DNA from: Oleiphilus sp.
Lineage (GTDB): Bacteria > Pseudomonadota > Gammaproteobacteria > Pseudomonadales > Oleiphilaceae
Direction: 5' to 3'
DNA: 64,000 bases
Assembly (NCBI GenBank): GCA_006212045.1
Contig: PZPK01000026.1
Span: 1 to 64,000, forward strand
Part shown: positions 52,665 to 62,259 of the stretch, piece after piece
How the letters are laid out: each line of letters starts with the position of its first letter
Position numbering within the stretch: the first letter of the stretch is position 1
Made by a program: the position numbers and the translations under genes
The notes under the pieces: model-generated
Database searches by the model: none
Seen by the model: only the letters and a program-made list of their open reading frames with translations
What the model was told of the DNA's origin: nothing

Positions 52665-53135
52665 ATGACAACAACCCGCTGCCAGTGTAATTGCGGGCAC
52701 GTTCAATTTTCGGTAAGCGCGCCGGCCTTGTTGAGAGGCTACTGTCATTGCACCATCTGCCAGGCGTTCAACAAGGCGCCGTTTGCTGATATTTCGCTTT
52801 TCAGAGGCAGTGATGTGTCCTTCCCGGCGCCGGATACCGTGGCGTACCAAGCCTACAAAAAAACGCCCCCAGCGGTTCAGCGCGGCAAGTGTGTGGTATG
52901 CGGCGAGCCCGCCATTGAGCGACTGAAGCTTCCGCTAATGCCGGAAATTGTCGTGATTCCCAGCGAAAGTGTTAAAGAGGCAGCGCTTCTTCCGGATCCT
53001 TCCCTGCATATTTTTTATCATCGCCGAGTTGCCGACGCGCAGGATAGCCTGCCTAAATATGAGGGCTTTCTTTCAAGTCAGTGGGCGTTTTCCCGTCGTC
53101 TACTGGGGGCTCTTATGTCTGGAGGGCGGGCTTAG
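52665..53135 (+). CDS. GFA/CENP-V-family zinc protein
   Basis: ATG 52665 has GAAGGGAGAAG upstream and yields a 156-aa protein. Zinc ligands lie in TRCQCNCGHV, YCHCTICQAF and KCVVCGEPA. The last pair is in a CxxC arrangement followed by IERLKLPLMPEIVVIP. A Gfa/CENP-V fold protein; no substrate is established. In-frame codons to 52611 are not family-like. It is the second family member in this window. Confidence 0.85.
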   Translation: MTTTRCQCNCGHVQFSVSAPALLRGYCHCTICQAFNKAPFADISLFRGSDVSFPAPDTVAYQAYKKTPPAVQRGKCVVCGEPAIERLKLPLMPEIVVIPSESVKEAALLPDPSLHIFYHRRVADAQDSLPKYEGFLSSQWAFSRRLLGALMSGGRA

Positions 53136-53139
53136 GGCC

Positions 53140-53931
53140 CTAGGGCATGGCGCGTAGCTGTTCCAGGACTGTGTCAATGTTTTTGCTGACAATCGCGGCG
53201 TGAGTGCCGTCTGCCTTGATGGCTTCGAGAGCCGAGTTTATTTGCTTCAGCATGGCAGATTTTCCGAGAGACTTGGGCATGCCCAGATAATTCGGATCCA
53301 GCTTAAGCGGCGGCTCTAATACCACGAACTCGTCCTTGTGCTCTCTGAGCCATTTGGTCTCTGACAGGGTGGCTTCCAGCGCGATTCTGCCGGGACTGAG
53401 CAGTACAGCATCTATCCTGTCCAACGTCAGCATACGTAGTTGACCGGCACGGTTGGGCGTTTCCACGATCTTGAACAGTCCCTGAGTCCGCGCCTGCTCA
53501 AAGTCATCACCGTAGCTGGTGCCGAGTTTAGTGCCAATGGACTTGTTTCGAAGTGATTCATACCCCTCAAATTTAAAAGCGCGGTTTTTGGTGGTGACCA
53601 GAACCAGGGGGTCATCATACATGGCGGTTGAATAGTCCCAGGTTTTTTGTCGTTTTGTTGTTTTTGAAAGCCCGATAATGGATGCTTTGCCCAAAGCGCT
53701 GACTTCAAAGGCGCGTTTCCATGGCATCAGTCGATAGGTAAAGCGGATATCGGTGCGTTTGGAAACCTCTTCGAGAAGGTCAATCATTATGCCGCGAGCC
53801 TGGCCGTTTTTATCCAGCCAGTTTTTGGGCTTTGCGTTGTGATCACCCACAATCGCCAGAATTTCGGCATTCAGGACGCTGCTAAAACATAGCAAGGAGC
53901 AGAAAAACAGGATGGCCTTTATCGAGCGCAT
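53140..53931 (-). CDS. Periplasmic solute-binding protein (SBP_bac_3-like)
   Basis: A 263-aa exported protein with a signal peptide (IKAILFFCSLLCFSSVLNA) and a bilobed solute-binding domain: GQARGIMIDLLEEVSKRTDIRFTY, MPWKRAFEVSALGKASIIGLSKT, SLRNKSIGTKLGTSYGDDFEQ and DRIDAVLLSPGRIALEA. It resembles polar-amino-acid binding proteins, but no ABC transporter is adjacent, so a stand-alone receptor for signal detection is possible. It converges on the GFA gene. Confidence 0.8.
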   Translation of the reverse strand: MRSIKAILFFCSLLCFSSVLNAEILAIVGDHNAKPKNWLDKNGQARGIMIDLLEEVSKRTDIRFTYRLMPWKRAFEVSALGKASIIGLSKTTKRQKTWDYSTAMYDDPLVLVTTKNRAFKFEGYESLRNKSIGTKLGTSYGDDFEQARTQGLFKIVETPNRAGQLRMLTLDRIDAVLLSPGRIALEATLSETKWLREHKDEFVVLEPPLKLDPNYLGMPKSLGKSAMLKQINSALEAIKADGTHAAIVSKNIDTVLEQLRAMP

Positions 53932-54307
53932 GCGGTGCCTCCGTGCTCATGCAAGTTTGCAACACTCTGAGTATAGATTAGTAAGCTCGAATTTTGAAAA
54001 ATTGCGCGCGTGTCCGGCTTTAAAAAGTGCATGTGCGTTTCCTGTACAGGCAATGTACTCGACAGTTCACTTCGAAATGCTCCTGTTTGACTCTCAAACC
54101 GAGCGATCTGAGCTTCTTGCGACCATGAATGGAAGTCGATAAAGCCATTATCGCTTTAGCCACTTCTGGGTGAGCGCGTAACGCCTGTGTTATGGTTTTT
54201 ATTGTTCTCTGTGATTTTCCTGAAACGTATTGAGTTTCGAATTCAGCGTACAGTTATATAGAAAACATCAGTTACATGAAAGCTAAACAAAAAAAAGAGG
54301 CATAAAA
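53932..54307. other. Gene-free region before the HAB-mutase-like gene
   Basis: About 376 bases without a convincing gene. It is AT-rich toward the right end and carries the promoters of the flanking divergent genes. AAAAAAGAGGC (54290-54300) gives a good ribosome-binding site for the gene at 54308. No recognisable regulatory box was found. Confidence 0.4.
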
Positions 54308-54751
54308 ATGAATAAAAATTTGATCCGTCATGGCTTTATTTTGATGTTCCTTGCACTTGTTTCCGGCCTGTTTGTGCCAGCAATGGAAATTCCGAGACTG
54401 GGTTTATCTTCGCATACTATCGGCATAATGAGTGGCATGCTGCTGATTCTGCTGGGCGCCATTTGGGCTGTGTTTGCGCTGTCTGAAAAACAATTGAAGT
54501 GGCTTGGCTTCAGCTGGTTGTATTCCAGCTATGTCAATTGGTTGGGCTGTCTGACCGGGGCGGTTCTGGGTGCAGGAAAAACCACACCGGTTGCCGCAGC
54601 AGGCCTTACCGGATCTGAAAGTGCGGAAGCACTGGTCGCCTTCATGTTAATGAGTGTTGGTCTGGTTTCATTTATCGCGGTGGGTCTATCGTTGTGGGGT
54701 TTGCGAGAGCGCACAGGTTCTGATGCTGAGCACAGCCACCATCTCGCGTAA
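54308..54751 (+). CDS. Four-helix membrane protein like hydroxylaminobenzene mutase
   Basis: A 147-aa membrane protein with four hydrophobic segments. RHGFILMFLALVSGLFVPAMEIPRLGLSSHTIGIMSGMLL, followed by NWLGCLTGAVLGAGKTTPVAAAG, and a closing VGLSLWGLRER, resembles the Hab (hydroxylaminobenzene mutase) and styrene-oxide isomerase families. Those proteins use heme-coordinating histidines; His8 and His36 are present here. An isomerase role for an aromatic hydroxylamine or epoxide is possible, but the assignment rests on short-motif resemblance. It converges with narX. Confidence 0.5.
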   Translation: MNKNLIRHGFILMFLALVSGLFVPAMEIPRLGLSSHTIGIMSGMLLILLGAIWAVFALSEKQLKWLGFSWLYSSYVNWLGCLTGAVLGAGKTTPVAAAGLTGSESAEALVAFMLMSVGLVSFIAVGLSLWGLRERTGSDAEHSHHLA

Positions 54752-54809
54752 TCCTGAATTCTGCGAACAATTGTGCGCCAGGGGCAGGTGAATCGAGGGC
54801 CGGAATGCC

Positions 54810-56630
54810 TCAGGCCGCTTCGCGGAGGTATCTGGGCATAAATCGCAGCGAGATATGTGTTCCGGTAGGCGAGGCCGGTTCAATGCGCAGTTCGCCGTCC
54901 AGCTGTGCACTGCGTTCCTGCATGATGGTAAGGCCATAGTGGTTGAGTTTTTCCGGGTTCTCGCCCAAACCAACGCCGTCATCCTGAATGCTTAGCTCGA
55001 TGCTTTTGTCCGGGTGCTGCAGCAAAACGATCGTGATGTGGTTACCTTTGGAGTGATTGATGGCATTCTGGCTTGCCTCGCGGGTAATCTGTAGCAGATG
55101 GATTTCTTCCATCGGATTTAACGGGAGATTTTGCAGGCCATAGGACAGATGGATCTGCATAGCACTGCGCTCTCTGAGTTGCGCCACGGTTTGTTCGACG
55201 GCTCCGCGCAAGCCCTCGGCATCCATCTTGATCCTGAATGTAGTGAGGAGTTCTCTCAAATGGCGATAGGCATTGGACAGTCCCTCCCTGATCTCGTCGA
55301 TAATGGCCTGCTGGGATTCGTATTTCTCCCGATCCTTTGACTTCTGCAAACGCGTCACCTGAATTTGCAGATAGGACAGTGATTGCGCAAGTGAGTCATG
55401 TAATTCGCGGGCAATGACTGTGCGCTCGTTCAGCATGGCCAAGCGACGTTCCTGATTCTGCGTTTCCTGCAAAGAAAGCGCAATGGCAAACTGGTCTGCA
55501 ATGGAGCACAGTAATTTGTCTTTCCACTCGGGTATCTTCCCTGCCCCTTGTGCTGGGATCTGAATGACGCCGTATTGCTTATCGTTCTGAGTGACAGGAT
55601 ACCGGTGACTAAAATCGAGCGGTGAAATCGCGTCGAAAGGGGCGTTACCTTTGCAGTCTGCACAACTGATTTTCTGGCAGTGGAGATCATTGGCACTTGC
55701 ATCTGTCTGAAGATAGGGCCGGTCACCCTGAGAGGTAAACAGGCACAATTCCAGCTTTGGTTCTTCCAGTATTCGGGATAGTTCGGCGATGGCCTGATGG
55801 TAATCCAGATTCTGGCCCTGATTATCCAGCGCTTCCCTCGCCGTCCGGAACAGAAATTCCAGTATGGTGTTCTGTCGCTGCAACTCTTCGGTTCGCATCG
55901 CAACGCGTTCTTCCAGCGCATGGTAGGTTTCACTCAGGGAAGTGCTCATCTGATTGAAAGCCTTACCCAGCATCGAAAGCTCGTCATCACCCCTGGCATC
56001 GATATGCTGTTCGATATTACCCTCGCCAATCCGAGTGGCGGCTTCGGTCAACGATTTGAGTGGCGCCTCGACCCGGTTTTTAAGCAGGGAGAAGATCAGG
56101 CTGCCGACAATGGTGGTGATTAACAGCGATAGTAATTGCAGGCTTCGAAGCTGGCGCACCTTGCTTTCCGCATCCAGCTGCAGTTGTGTAACCAACGCAT
56201 CAGTGAGCGCCACCTGATGATTCAGAAGTGGGTACAGATCGGTGACATGGCCCCGTGCTTCAAGCGTCTTAACGAGCGCCGGTTTCAGTGTTACTGACCA
56301 GTGTGTGTATCCGCGTGTGAAGTGCTCTTGCAGTTCTGGGGCGTCCGGGTCACGCTGCAGGTGTGTGAAAAGAGAGTGTTGCCAGGTCTGGTCCAGCTTT
56401 TTGATGAGCGCCGGGACTTCGCTTTTTGCCGTCTCCAGCGCCAGGCCAATGTGATAGGTTTGCATGCGCATGGAGCCGGACAGATTGATCGCTTTGGCGT
56501 CATTGTCTGTTTTTTCCGTGATCCAGAACGAGAAAAAAATCGTCAGCAGCGCGATCCCGATAATGGTAAACAGGGACAAGTGGATGTAATTCATCACGGA
56601 ATGAAAAAACAGCCTTTTCAGTTTCTGCAC
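54810..56630 (-). CDS. narX: Nitrate/nitrite sensor histidine kinase NarX
   Basis: A 606-aa kinase. Two transmembrane helices (about 15-36 and 165-183) enclose a periplasmic sensor domain, whose P-box INLSGSMRMQTYHIGLA (residues 48-64) binds nitrate. A HAMP domain (185-240) and a coiled coil follow, then a central cysteine cluster (C318, C323, C326) characteristic of NarX, a HisKA_3 domain (IARELHDSLAQSL, His411) and a HATPase domain (NAINHSKGN, DDGVGL, GLTIMQERSAQL). It signals to NarL, encoded elsewhere in this window. It is divergent from narG, 310 bases away. Confidence 0.93.
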   Translation of the reverse strand: MQKLKRLFFHSVMNYIHLSLFTIIGIALLTIFFSFWITEKTDNDAKAINLSGSMRMQTYHIGLALETAKSEVPALIKKLDQTWQHSLFTHLQRDPDAPELQEHFTRGYTHWSVTLKPALVKTLEARGHVTDLYPLLNHQVALTDALVTQLQLDAESKVRQLRSLQLLSLLITTIVGSLIFSLLKNRVEAPLKSLTEAATRIGEGNIEQHIDARGDDELSMLGKAFNQMSTSLSETYHALEERVAMRTEELQRQNTILEFLFRTAREALDNQGQNLDYHQAIAELSRILEEPKLELCLFTSQGDRPYLQTDASANDLHCQKISCADCKGNAPFDAISPLDFSHRYPVTQNDKQYGVIQIPAQGAGKIPEWKDKLLCSIADQFAIALSLQETQNQERRLAMLNERTVIARELHDSLAQSLSYLQIQVTRLQKSKDREKYESQQAIIDEIREGLSNAYRHLRELLTTFRIKMDAEGLRGAVEQTVAQLRERSAMQIHLSYGLQNLPLNPMEEIHLLQITREASQNAINHSKGNHITIVLLQHPDKSIELSIQDDGVGLGENPEKLNHYGLTIMQERSAQLDGELRIEPASPTGTHISLRFMPRYLREAA

Positions 56631-56940
56631 CGACCTCTACCTCCAAAGATACCCAGTACCCGCCAGATGTCCGCTTCAAAAATAATCGTCAATCATTTCA
56701 GATGTTTACGTTTTTTGAATCTATCACCTTATGGGTAGCTCGCAATAGCATGCCCTGCAGCGGTCTGTAGTGAATTGATTTGAATCAACTTTGAGCGCCA
56801 ATTCGCTTTCTATACTCGGTGTAAAAATAGCCATCCGTCCTGTTTGGATGGATTGCAAATCAACACATCATCGTCGTCGAATGTCCAGGAATGTTTGGTT
56901 GGCCGGCGTCAATGACTAACCGATAGAGGAGCCACTAAAC
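56631..56940. promoter_or_regulatory. narX-narG regulatory region with FNR/Anr-dependent promoter
   Basis: A perfect FNR/Anr box TTGAT-ttga-ATCAA (56775-56788) is followed at exactly class II spacing by TATACT (56811-56816), predicting a narG start near 56823. A perfect NarL heptamer (TACCCAT on the minus strand, plus-strand ATGGGTA) is at 56731-56737. TACCTCC (56638-56644), TACCCAG (56650-56656) and TACCCGC (56657-56663) cluster near narX. Expected oxygen control by FNR/Anr and nitrate control by NarL. Confidence 0.88.
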
Positions 56941-59900
56941 ATGAGCCAGCTACTGGATCGACTGCGTTTTTTCGACGTCAGGAAGCAGGACTTTTCCAAC
57001 GGTCATGGTGTCACCACCAATGAAGACCGGCAATGGGAAGATGGTTATCGACGCCGTTGGCAGCACGACAAGATCGTGCGTTCAACCCACGGTGTGAACT
57101 GCACGGGCTCCTGCAGCTGGAAAATCTATGTCAAAGACGGACTGGTGACCTGGGAGACCCAGCAAACCGATTATCCACGCACGCGTCCGGACCTGCCCAA
57201 TCATGAGCCGCGCGGTTGTCCACGCGGTGCCAGTTACTCCTGGTACATCTACAGCGCCAACCGTTTGAAATATCCCAAGGTGCGCAAGCCGCTGCTGAAA
57301 CTGTGGCGTGAAGCCAAAGCGATGCATTCCGATCCGGTGAAGGCCTGGGAGTGGATTGTGACCGATCCGGTGAAAGCGAAGTCCTACAAAAGCAAGCGGG
57401 GGCTGGGTGGTCTGGTGCGCTCATCCTGGGATGAGGTGAATGAGATTATCGCGGCATCCAATGTCTATACGGCAAAAACCTTCGGGCCGGACCGTATTAC
57501 CGGATTCTCTCCGATCCCGGCCATGTCGATGGTGTCTTATGCCGCGGGCGCGCGCTATCTGTCATTGATCGGCGGGAACTGCCTGAGCTTCTACGACTGG
57601 TATTGCGACTTACCTCCGGCATCTCCTCAGATCTGGGGGGAGCAGACTGACGTTCCGGAATCCGCTGACTGGTATAACTCGGGTTACATCATTGCCTGGG
57701 GTTCCAACGTGCCACAGACACGTACGCCAGATGCGCACTTCTTCACCGAAGTCCGTTACAAAGGGACCAAAACGGTGTCGATTACACCCGACTACTCGGA
57801 AGTAGCCAAACTGACCGACGAGTGGGTGCATGCCAAGCAGGGTACGGATTCGGCCGTTGCGATGGCGATGGGCCATGTCATCCTGAAGGAGTTTCATGTC
57901 GATAAACCCAGCGCGTACTTTACGGAATACGTGCGTACTAAAACCGACTTCCCGTATCTGGTGAGGCTGGACGAATCGTCACAAGGACTGCAACAGGGCC
58001 GCTATCTGAGAGCTTCGGATCTGGCTGAAAATCTGGGTCAGGACAATAACCCTGAATGGAAAACGATTGCCATCAATTCTGGCGACGGTGCCTTGGTATC
58101 ACCCACCGGATCAATCGGTTATCGCTGGGGTGAGCAGGGTGAAACGGGTAAGTGGAATATCGACCAGATCGATGGCAAGACCGGCGAAAAAGTGAATCTG
58201 ACGCTGTCGCTGAAAGACAGTGCGGATGAAGTCGTGGAGGTTTCCTTCCCTTACTTTGGTGGCAAGGAGCATGAGTTCGGTTACTTCGCAAATACCGAAC
58301 ACAACGAAAACCAGCTGCGCAAGGTGCCGGCTAAACGCGTGAAACTGGCGGATGGTACTGAAACACTGGTGGCCACCGTCTTTGATCTGACGCTGGCCAA
58401 CTACGGTGTTGAGCACGGTTTGAATTGCCCTAACTCCGCCTCCAGTTTTGATGAGGACAAGCCTTACACGCCAAAATGGCAGGAAAAAATTACCGGCGTC
58501 AAAGCGGAGCAGATTATTCGCATCGCCCATGAGTTTGCTGACAATGCCGACAAGACTACCGGCCGCAGCATGATCATCATCGGTGCTGCGATGAACCACT
58601 GGTACAACATGGACATGAACTACCGCGGCGTCATCAACATGCTGATGATGTGCGGCTGTATCGGTCAATCAGGCGGCGGCTGGGCGCACTATGTCGGGCA
58701 GGAAAAACTGCGCCCACAATGCGGCTGGTTGCCACTGGCCTTTGGGCTCGATTGGCAGCGCCCGCCACGTCAAATGAACGGCACCTCGTTTTTCTATAAC
58801 CATGCTGACCAGTGGCGCTATGAAAAACTGGAAATGGAAGAGGTGGTTTCGCCATTGGCGGACAAGTCCAAGTGGCAGGCGTCCATTATTGACTACAACA
58901 CCCGGGCAGAACGCATGGGCTGGTTGCCTTCGGCACCTCAGCTCGGCATCAACCCCTTGCAGTTGACCAAAGACGCCGAAGCGGCCGGTATGGACCCCAA
59001 AGACTACACCGTGCAGCAGCTCAAAAGCGGCGCGCTGAAGTTTGCCTGTGAAGATCCGGACGATGTCCAGAACCATCCACACAACATGTTTATCTGGCGC
59101 TCCAATCTGCTGGGTTCATCCGGTAAGGGGCATGAGTACATGTTGCGTCACCTGCTGGGTACCAAACATGGTTTGCAAGGCAAGGATCTGGGTGAGCGTG
59201 GCGCCAAGAAACCCGAAGATGTGAAGTGGCATGATGAAGCGCCCGAGGGCAAAGTGGATCTGCTCGTCACGCTGGATTTCCGGATGTCTACCACCTGTCT
59301 CTATTCCGACATCGTGTTGCCGACGGCGACCTGGTATGAAAAAGACGACATGAATACCTCGGACATGCACCCCTTCATCCACCCGCTTTCGCAGGCGGTC
59401 GACCCGGTTTGGGAGTCCAGGTCTGACTGGGATATTTTCAAAGGCATTGCGAAGAAGTTTTCCGAATTGACCGAAGGGCATTTAGGTGTCGAGAAAGATC
59501 TGGTGACCGTGCCCTTGCAGCACGATACTCCGGGAGAACTGGCACAGCCCGATGGTGTGAAAGCCTGGTGGAAAGGCGAGTGCGACCTGATTCCGGGTAA
59601 AACGGCTCCCAATATGGTGGTGGTTGAACGTGACTACCCCAATACCTACAAACGCTTTACCTCGCTCGGGCCGCTGCTTGAAAAACTCGGCAATGGCGGC
59701 AAAGGCATCACCTGGAATACTGAGGAAGAAGTCGATTTTCTGGGCAAGCTGAACTACCGCCACACCGAAGAAGGGGCGCATCAGGGACGTCCGAAGATCG
59801 AAAGTGCGATTGATGCGGCCGAGGTCATTCTGAGTCTGGCGCCCGAAACCAACGGTCATGTTGCGGTCAAAGCCTGGGACGCATTATCGAAAATTACCGG

Positions 59901-60714
59901 GCGCGATCATACGCATTTGGCGCGAGCAAAAGAAGAGGAAAAAATCCGCTTCCGCGATATTCAGGCACAGCCCCGCAAGATCATTTCCTCACCGACCTGG
60001 TCGGGACTGGAAGATGAGCATGTGTCCTACAACGCGGGCTACACCAACGTGCACGAGTTGATCCCCTGGCGCACGGTCACAGGTCGGCAACAGTTTTATC
60101 AGGATCATGAATGGATGCGCGACTTTGGCGAAACCCAATGTCTGTACAAGCCGCCTATCAATATGAAAACCGTGCGGCCAATGCTGGGCAAAAAGCCCAA
60201 TGGCAACAAGGAGCTGGTGTTGAACTGGATTACGCCGCACCAGAAGTGGGGCATCCACTCCACTTATTCCGACAATCTGATCATGCTGACGTTGTCACGC
60301 GGAGGACCGATTGTCTGGATCAGCGAAAACGACGCCGCTGCCGGTGGTATTGAGGACAACGACTGGATCGAGGTGTTTAACGTCAATGGCGCGATTGCCG
60401 CACGTGCGGTGGTGTCACAGCGAGTGCCTGATGGCATGAGCATGATGTATCACGCACAGGAACGTATTGTGAATGTGCCTGGTTCCGAGATCTCGCAAAC
60501 CCGTGGCGGTATTCACAACTCGGTGACAAGAGCGGTCATGAAACCCACCCATATGATTGGCGGTTATGCCCAGCAAGCCTATGGTTTTAACTACTACGGC
60601 ACCGTGGGCTGTAACCGGGATGAATTCGTGATCGTACGCAAAATGCACAAAGTCGACTGGCTGGATGACGAAGGCGATGTCCAGTACCAGGGATCTGCTG
60701 AGGAGGCCAAATAA
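56941..60714 (+). CDS. narG: Respiratory nitrate reductase, alpha (molybdenum) subunit NarG
   Basis: A 1257-aa molybdoenzyme, family length. The FS0 [4Fe-4S] ligands are His50, Cys54, Cys58 (HGVNCTGSC) and Cys93 (GCPRGA). The Mo-ligand Asp lies in SFYDWYCDLP at about 220, in agreement with NarG. MGD-binding segments include GCIGQSGGGWAHYVGQ, LLVTLDFRMSTTCLYSDIVLPTATWYEKDD. It reduces nitrate to nitrite at the cytoplasmic face of the inner membrane. It is the first gene of narGHJI, and the stop overlaps the narH start (ATAATGA). Confidence 0.97.
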   Translation: MSQLLDRLRFFDVRKQDFSNGHGVTTNEDRQWEDGYRRRWQHDKIVRSTHGVNCTGSCSWKIYVKDGLVTWETQQTDYPRTRPDLPNHEPRGCPRGASYSWYIYSANRLKYPKVRKPLLKLWREAKAMHSDPVKAWEWIVTDPVKAKSYKSKRGLGGLVRSSWDEVNEIIAASNVYTAKTFGPDRITGFSPIPAMSMVSYAAGARYLSLIGGNCLSFYDWYCDLPPASPQIWGEQTDVPESADWYNSGYIIAWGSNVPQTRTPDAHFFTEVRYKGTKTVSITPDYSEVAKLTDEWVHAKQGTDSAVAMAMGHVILKEFHVDKPSAYFTEYVRTKTDFPYLVRLDESSQGLQQGRYLRASDLAENLGQDNNPEWKTIAINSGDGALVSPTGSIGYRWGEQGETGKWNIDQIDGKTGEKVNLTLSLKDSADEVVEVSFPYFGGKEHEFGYFANTEHNENQLRKVPAKRVKLADGTETLVATVFDLTLANYGVEHGLNCPNSASSFDEDKPYTPKWQEKITGVKAEQIIRIAHEFADNADKTTGRSMIIIGAAMNHWYNMDMNYRGVINMLMMCGCIGQSGGGWAHYVGQEKLRPQCGWLPLAFGLDWQRPPRQMNGTSFFYNHADQWRYEKLEMEEVVSPLADKSKWQASIIDYNTRAERMGWLPSAPQLGINPLQLTKDAEAAGMDPKDYTVQQLKSGALKFACEDPDDVQNHPHNMFIWRSNLLGSSGKGHEYMLRHLLGTKHGLQGKDLGERGAKKPEDVKWHDEAPEGKVDLLVTLDFRMSTTCLYSDIVLPTATWYEKDDMNTSDMHPFIHPLSQAVDPVWESRSDWDIFKGIAKKFSELTEGHLGVEKDLVTVPLQHDTPGELAQPDGVKAWWKGECDLIPGKTAPNMVVVERDYPNTYKRFTSLGPLLEKLGNGGKGITWNTEEEVDFLGKLNYRHTEEGAHQGRPKIESAIDAAEVILSLAPETNGHVAVKAWDALSKITGRDHTHLARAKEEEKIRFRDIQAQPRKIISSPTWSGLEDEHVSYNAGYTNVHELIPWRTVTGRQQFYQDHEWMRDFGETQCLYKPPINMKTVRPMLGKKPNGNKELVLNWITPHQKWGIHSTYSDNLIMLTLSRGGPIVWISENDAAAGGIEDNDWIEVFNVNGAIAARAVVSQRVPDGMSMMYHAQERIVNVPGSEISQTRGGIHNSVTRAVMKPTHMIGGYAQQAYGFNYYGTVGCNRDEFVIVRKMHKVDWLDDEGDVQYQGSAEEAK

Positions 60715-62258
60715 TGAAGGTAAGAGCGCAAATAGGCATGGTCCTGAATCTGGATAAATGTATCGGTTGTCATACCTGTTCCATTACCTGTAAAAACGTT
60801 TGGACCAGTCGCGACGGAATGGAGTATGCGTGGTTCAACAATGTTGAGACCAAGCCCGGCATCGGCTTTCCGAAAGAATGGGAGAATCAGGACAAATGGA
60901 ATGGCGGTTGGGTGCGTGGCAAAAATGGCAAGCTGACCCTTAAACAGGGTAACAAGCTGCGTTTGCTGGCGAATATTTTTGGCAACCCTGATCTACCCGA
61001 AATCGACGATTACTACGAGCCCTTTGATTTCGACTACGAGCATCTGCACAAGGCGCCGGAAAGCAAGCATCAGCCGGTAGCGCGTCCTCGCTCACTGGTC
61101 AGTGGCAAGCGCATGGAAAAGATCAACTGGGGCCCCAACTGGGAAGAAATCCTCGGTACCGAATTCTCCAAGCGCAAAGCCGACGTTAACTTTAACGAAG
61201 TGGCCCAGCAGGACATCTATGGCGAGTTTGAAAAAACTTTCATGATGTATCTGCCCCGCTTGTGCGAACACTGTCTGAACCCGGCTTGTGTGGCCAGCTG
61301 CCCTTCTGGCGCGATCTACAAACGTGAAGAAGACGGCATTGTGTTGATCGATCAGGACAAGTGTCGCGGCTGGCGCATGTGTGTGTCGGGCTGCCCGTAC
61401 AAGAAAATCTACTACAACTGGAAATCGGGCAAATCGGAAAAATGTATTTTCTGCTACCCCCGTATCGAAGCTGGTCAGCCAACGGTCTGTTCCGAAACCT
61501 GTGTCGGACGCATCCGCTATCTGGGTGTGTTGCTCTACGATGCCGACCGCATTGAAGAAGCAGCCAACGTGGCGCAGGAAAAAGATCTGTATCAGGCCCA
61601 GCTTGATATCTTCCTCGATCCGAAGGACCCCGAAGTGCAGGCTGCTGCGCGCGCCGAAGGCATTCCCGATGGCTGGATAGAGTCGGCCAAGGAATCGCCT
61701 GTCTACAAAATGGCAATGGACTGGAAGATTGCCTTGCCACTGCACCCGGAATACCGAACCTTGCCGATGGTCTGGTATGTCCCGCCACTTTCTCCGATTC
61801 AGAATGCAGCCGAACAGGGGCGCATTGGCATGGATGGCGTGATTCCGGATCTGAAATCCCTGCGTATTCCGGTGCGCTACCTTGCGAACCTGTTGACCGC
61901 CGGCGATGAAGCCCCGGTACTCAGTGCACTGGAGCGCATGTTGGCCATGCGCGCCTACAAACGCTCGCAACAGGTAGATGGCAGGGAAGATCTGGAAGTG
62001 CTGGCGAAAGCCGGTATTACCCAGCATCAGGTAGAAGAAATGTACCGCTACATGGCGATCGCCAACTATGAAGATCGTTTCGTGATTCCTACCAGTCACA
62101 AAGCCTATGCCGAAGACGCCTACGATATGAAGAGTTCTTGTGGCTTCAGCTTCGGGAATGGCTGTAGCGATGGCAACAGCGATGTGAATCTCTTCGGCGG
62201 CAATAAACCCAGCAATCGCTCAATGATCAATATCGTTGATGTTTCGGAGGGACAGTAG
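60714..62258 (+). CDS. narH: Respiratory nitrate reductase, beta (iron-sulfur) subunit NarH
   Basis: A 514-aa electron-transfer subunit with four ferredoxin-like clusters: CIGCHTCSITCKN (16-28), CEHCLNPACVASCPSG, CRGWRMCVSGCPYK and CIFCYPRIEAG..CSETC. The Trp in CRGW is the residue that turns one cluster into [3Fe-4S]. It passes electrons from NarI hemes to NarG. The start overlaps the end of narG, indicating translational coupling. Confidence 0.97.
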   Translation: MKVRAQIGMVLNLDKCIGCHTCSITCKNVWTSRDGMEYAWFNNVETKPGIGFPKEWENQDKWNGGWVRGKNGKLTLKQGNKLRLLANIFGNPDLPEIDDYYEPFDFDYEHLHKAPESKHQPVARPRSLVSGKRMEKINWGPNWEEILGTEFSKRKADVNFNEVAQQDIYGEFEKTFMMYLPRLCEHCLNPACVASCPSGAIYKREEDGIVLIDQDKCRGWRMCVSGCPYKKIYYNWKSGKSEKCIFCYPRIEAGQPTVCSETCVGRIRYLGVLLYDADRIEEAANVAQEKDLYQAQLDIFLDPKDPEVQAAARAEGIPDGWIESAKESPVYKMAMDWKIALPLHPEYRTLPMVWYVPPLSPIQNAAEQGRIGMDGVIPDLKSLRIPVRYLANLLTAGDEAPVLSALERMLAMRAYKRSQQVDGREDLEVLAKAGITQHQVEEMYRYMAIANYEDRFVIPTSHKAYAEDAYDMKSSCGFSFGNGCSDGNSDVNLFGGNKPSNRSMINIVDVSEGQ

Positions 62259-62259
62259 C

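Noticed and set aside
61092-62099. Open frame of 335 codons antisense to narH
   Set aside because: The narH frame is certain from its cysteine clusters; the antisense frame has no family similarity.
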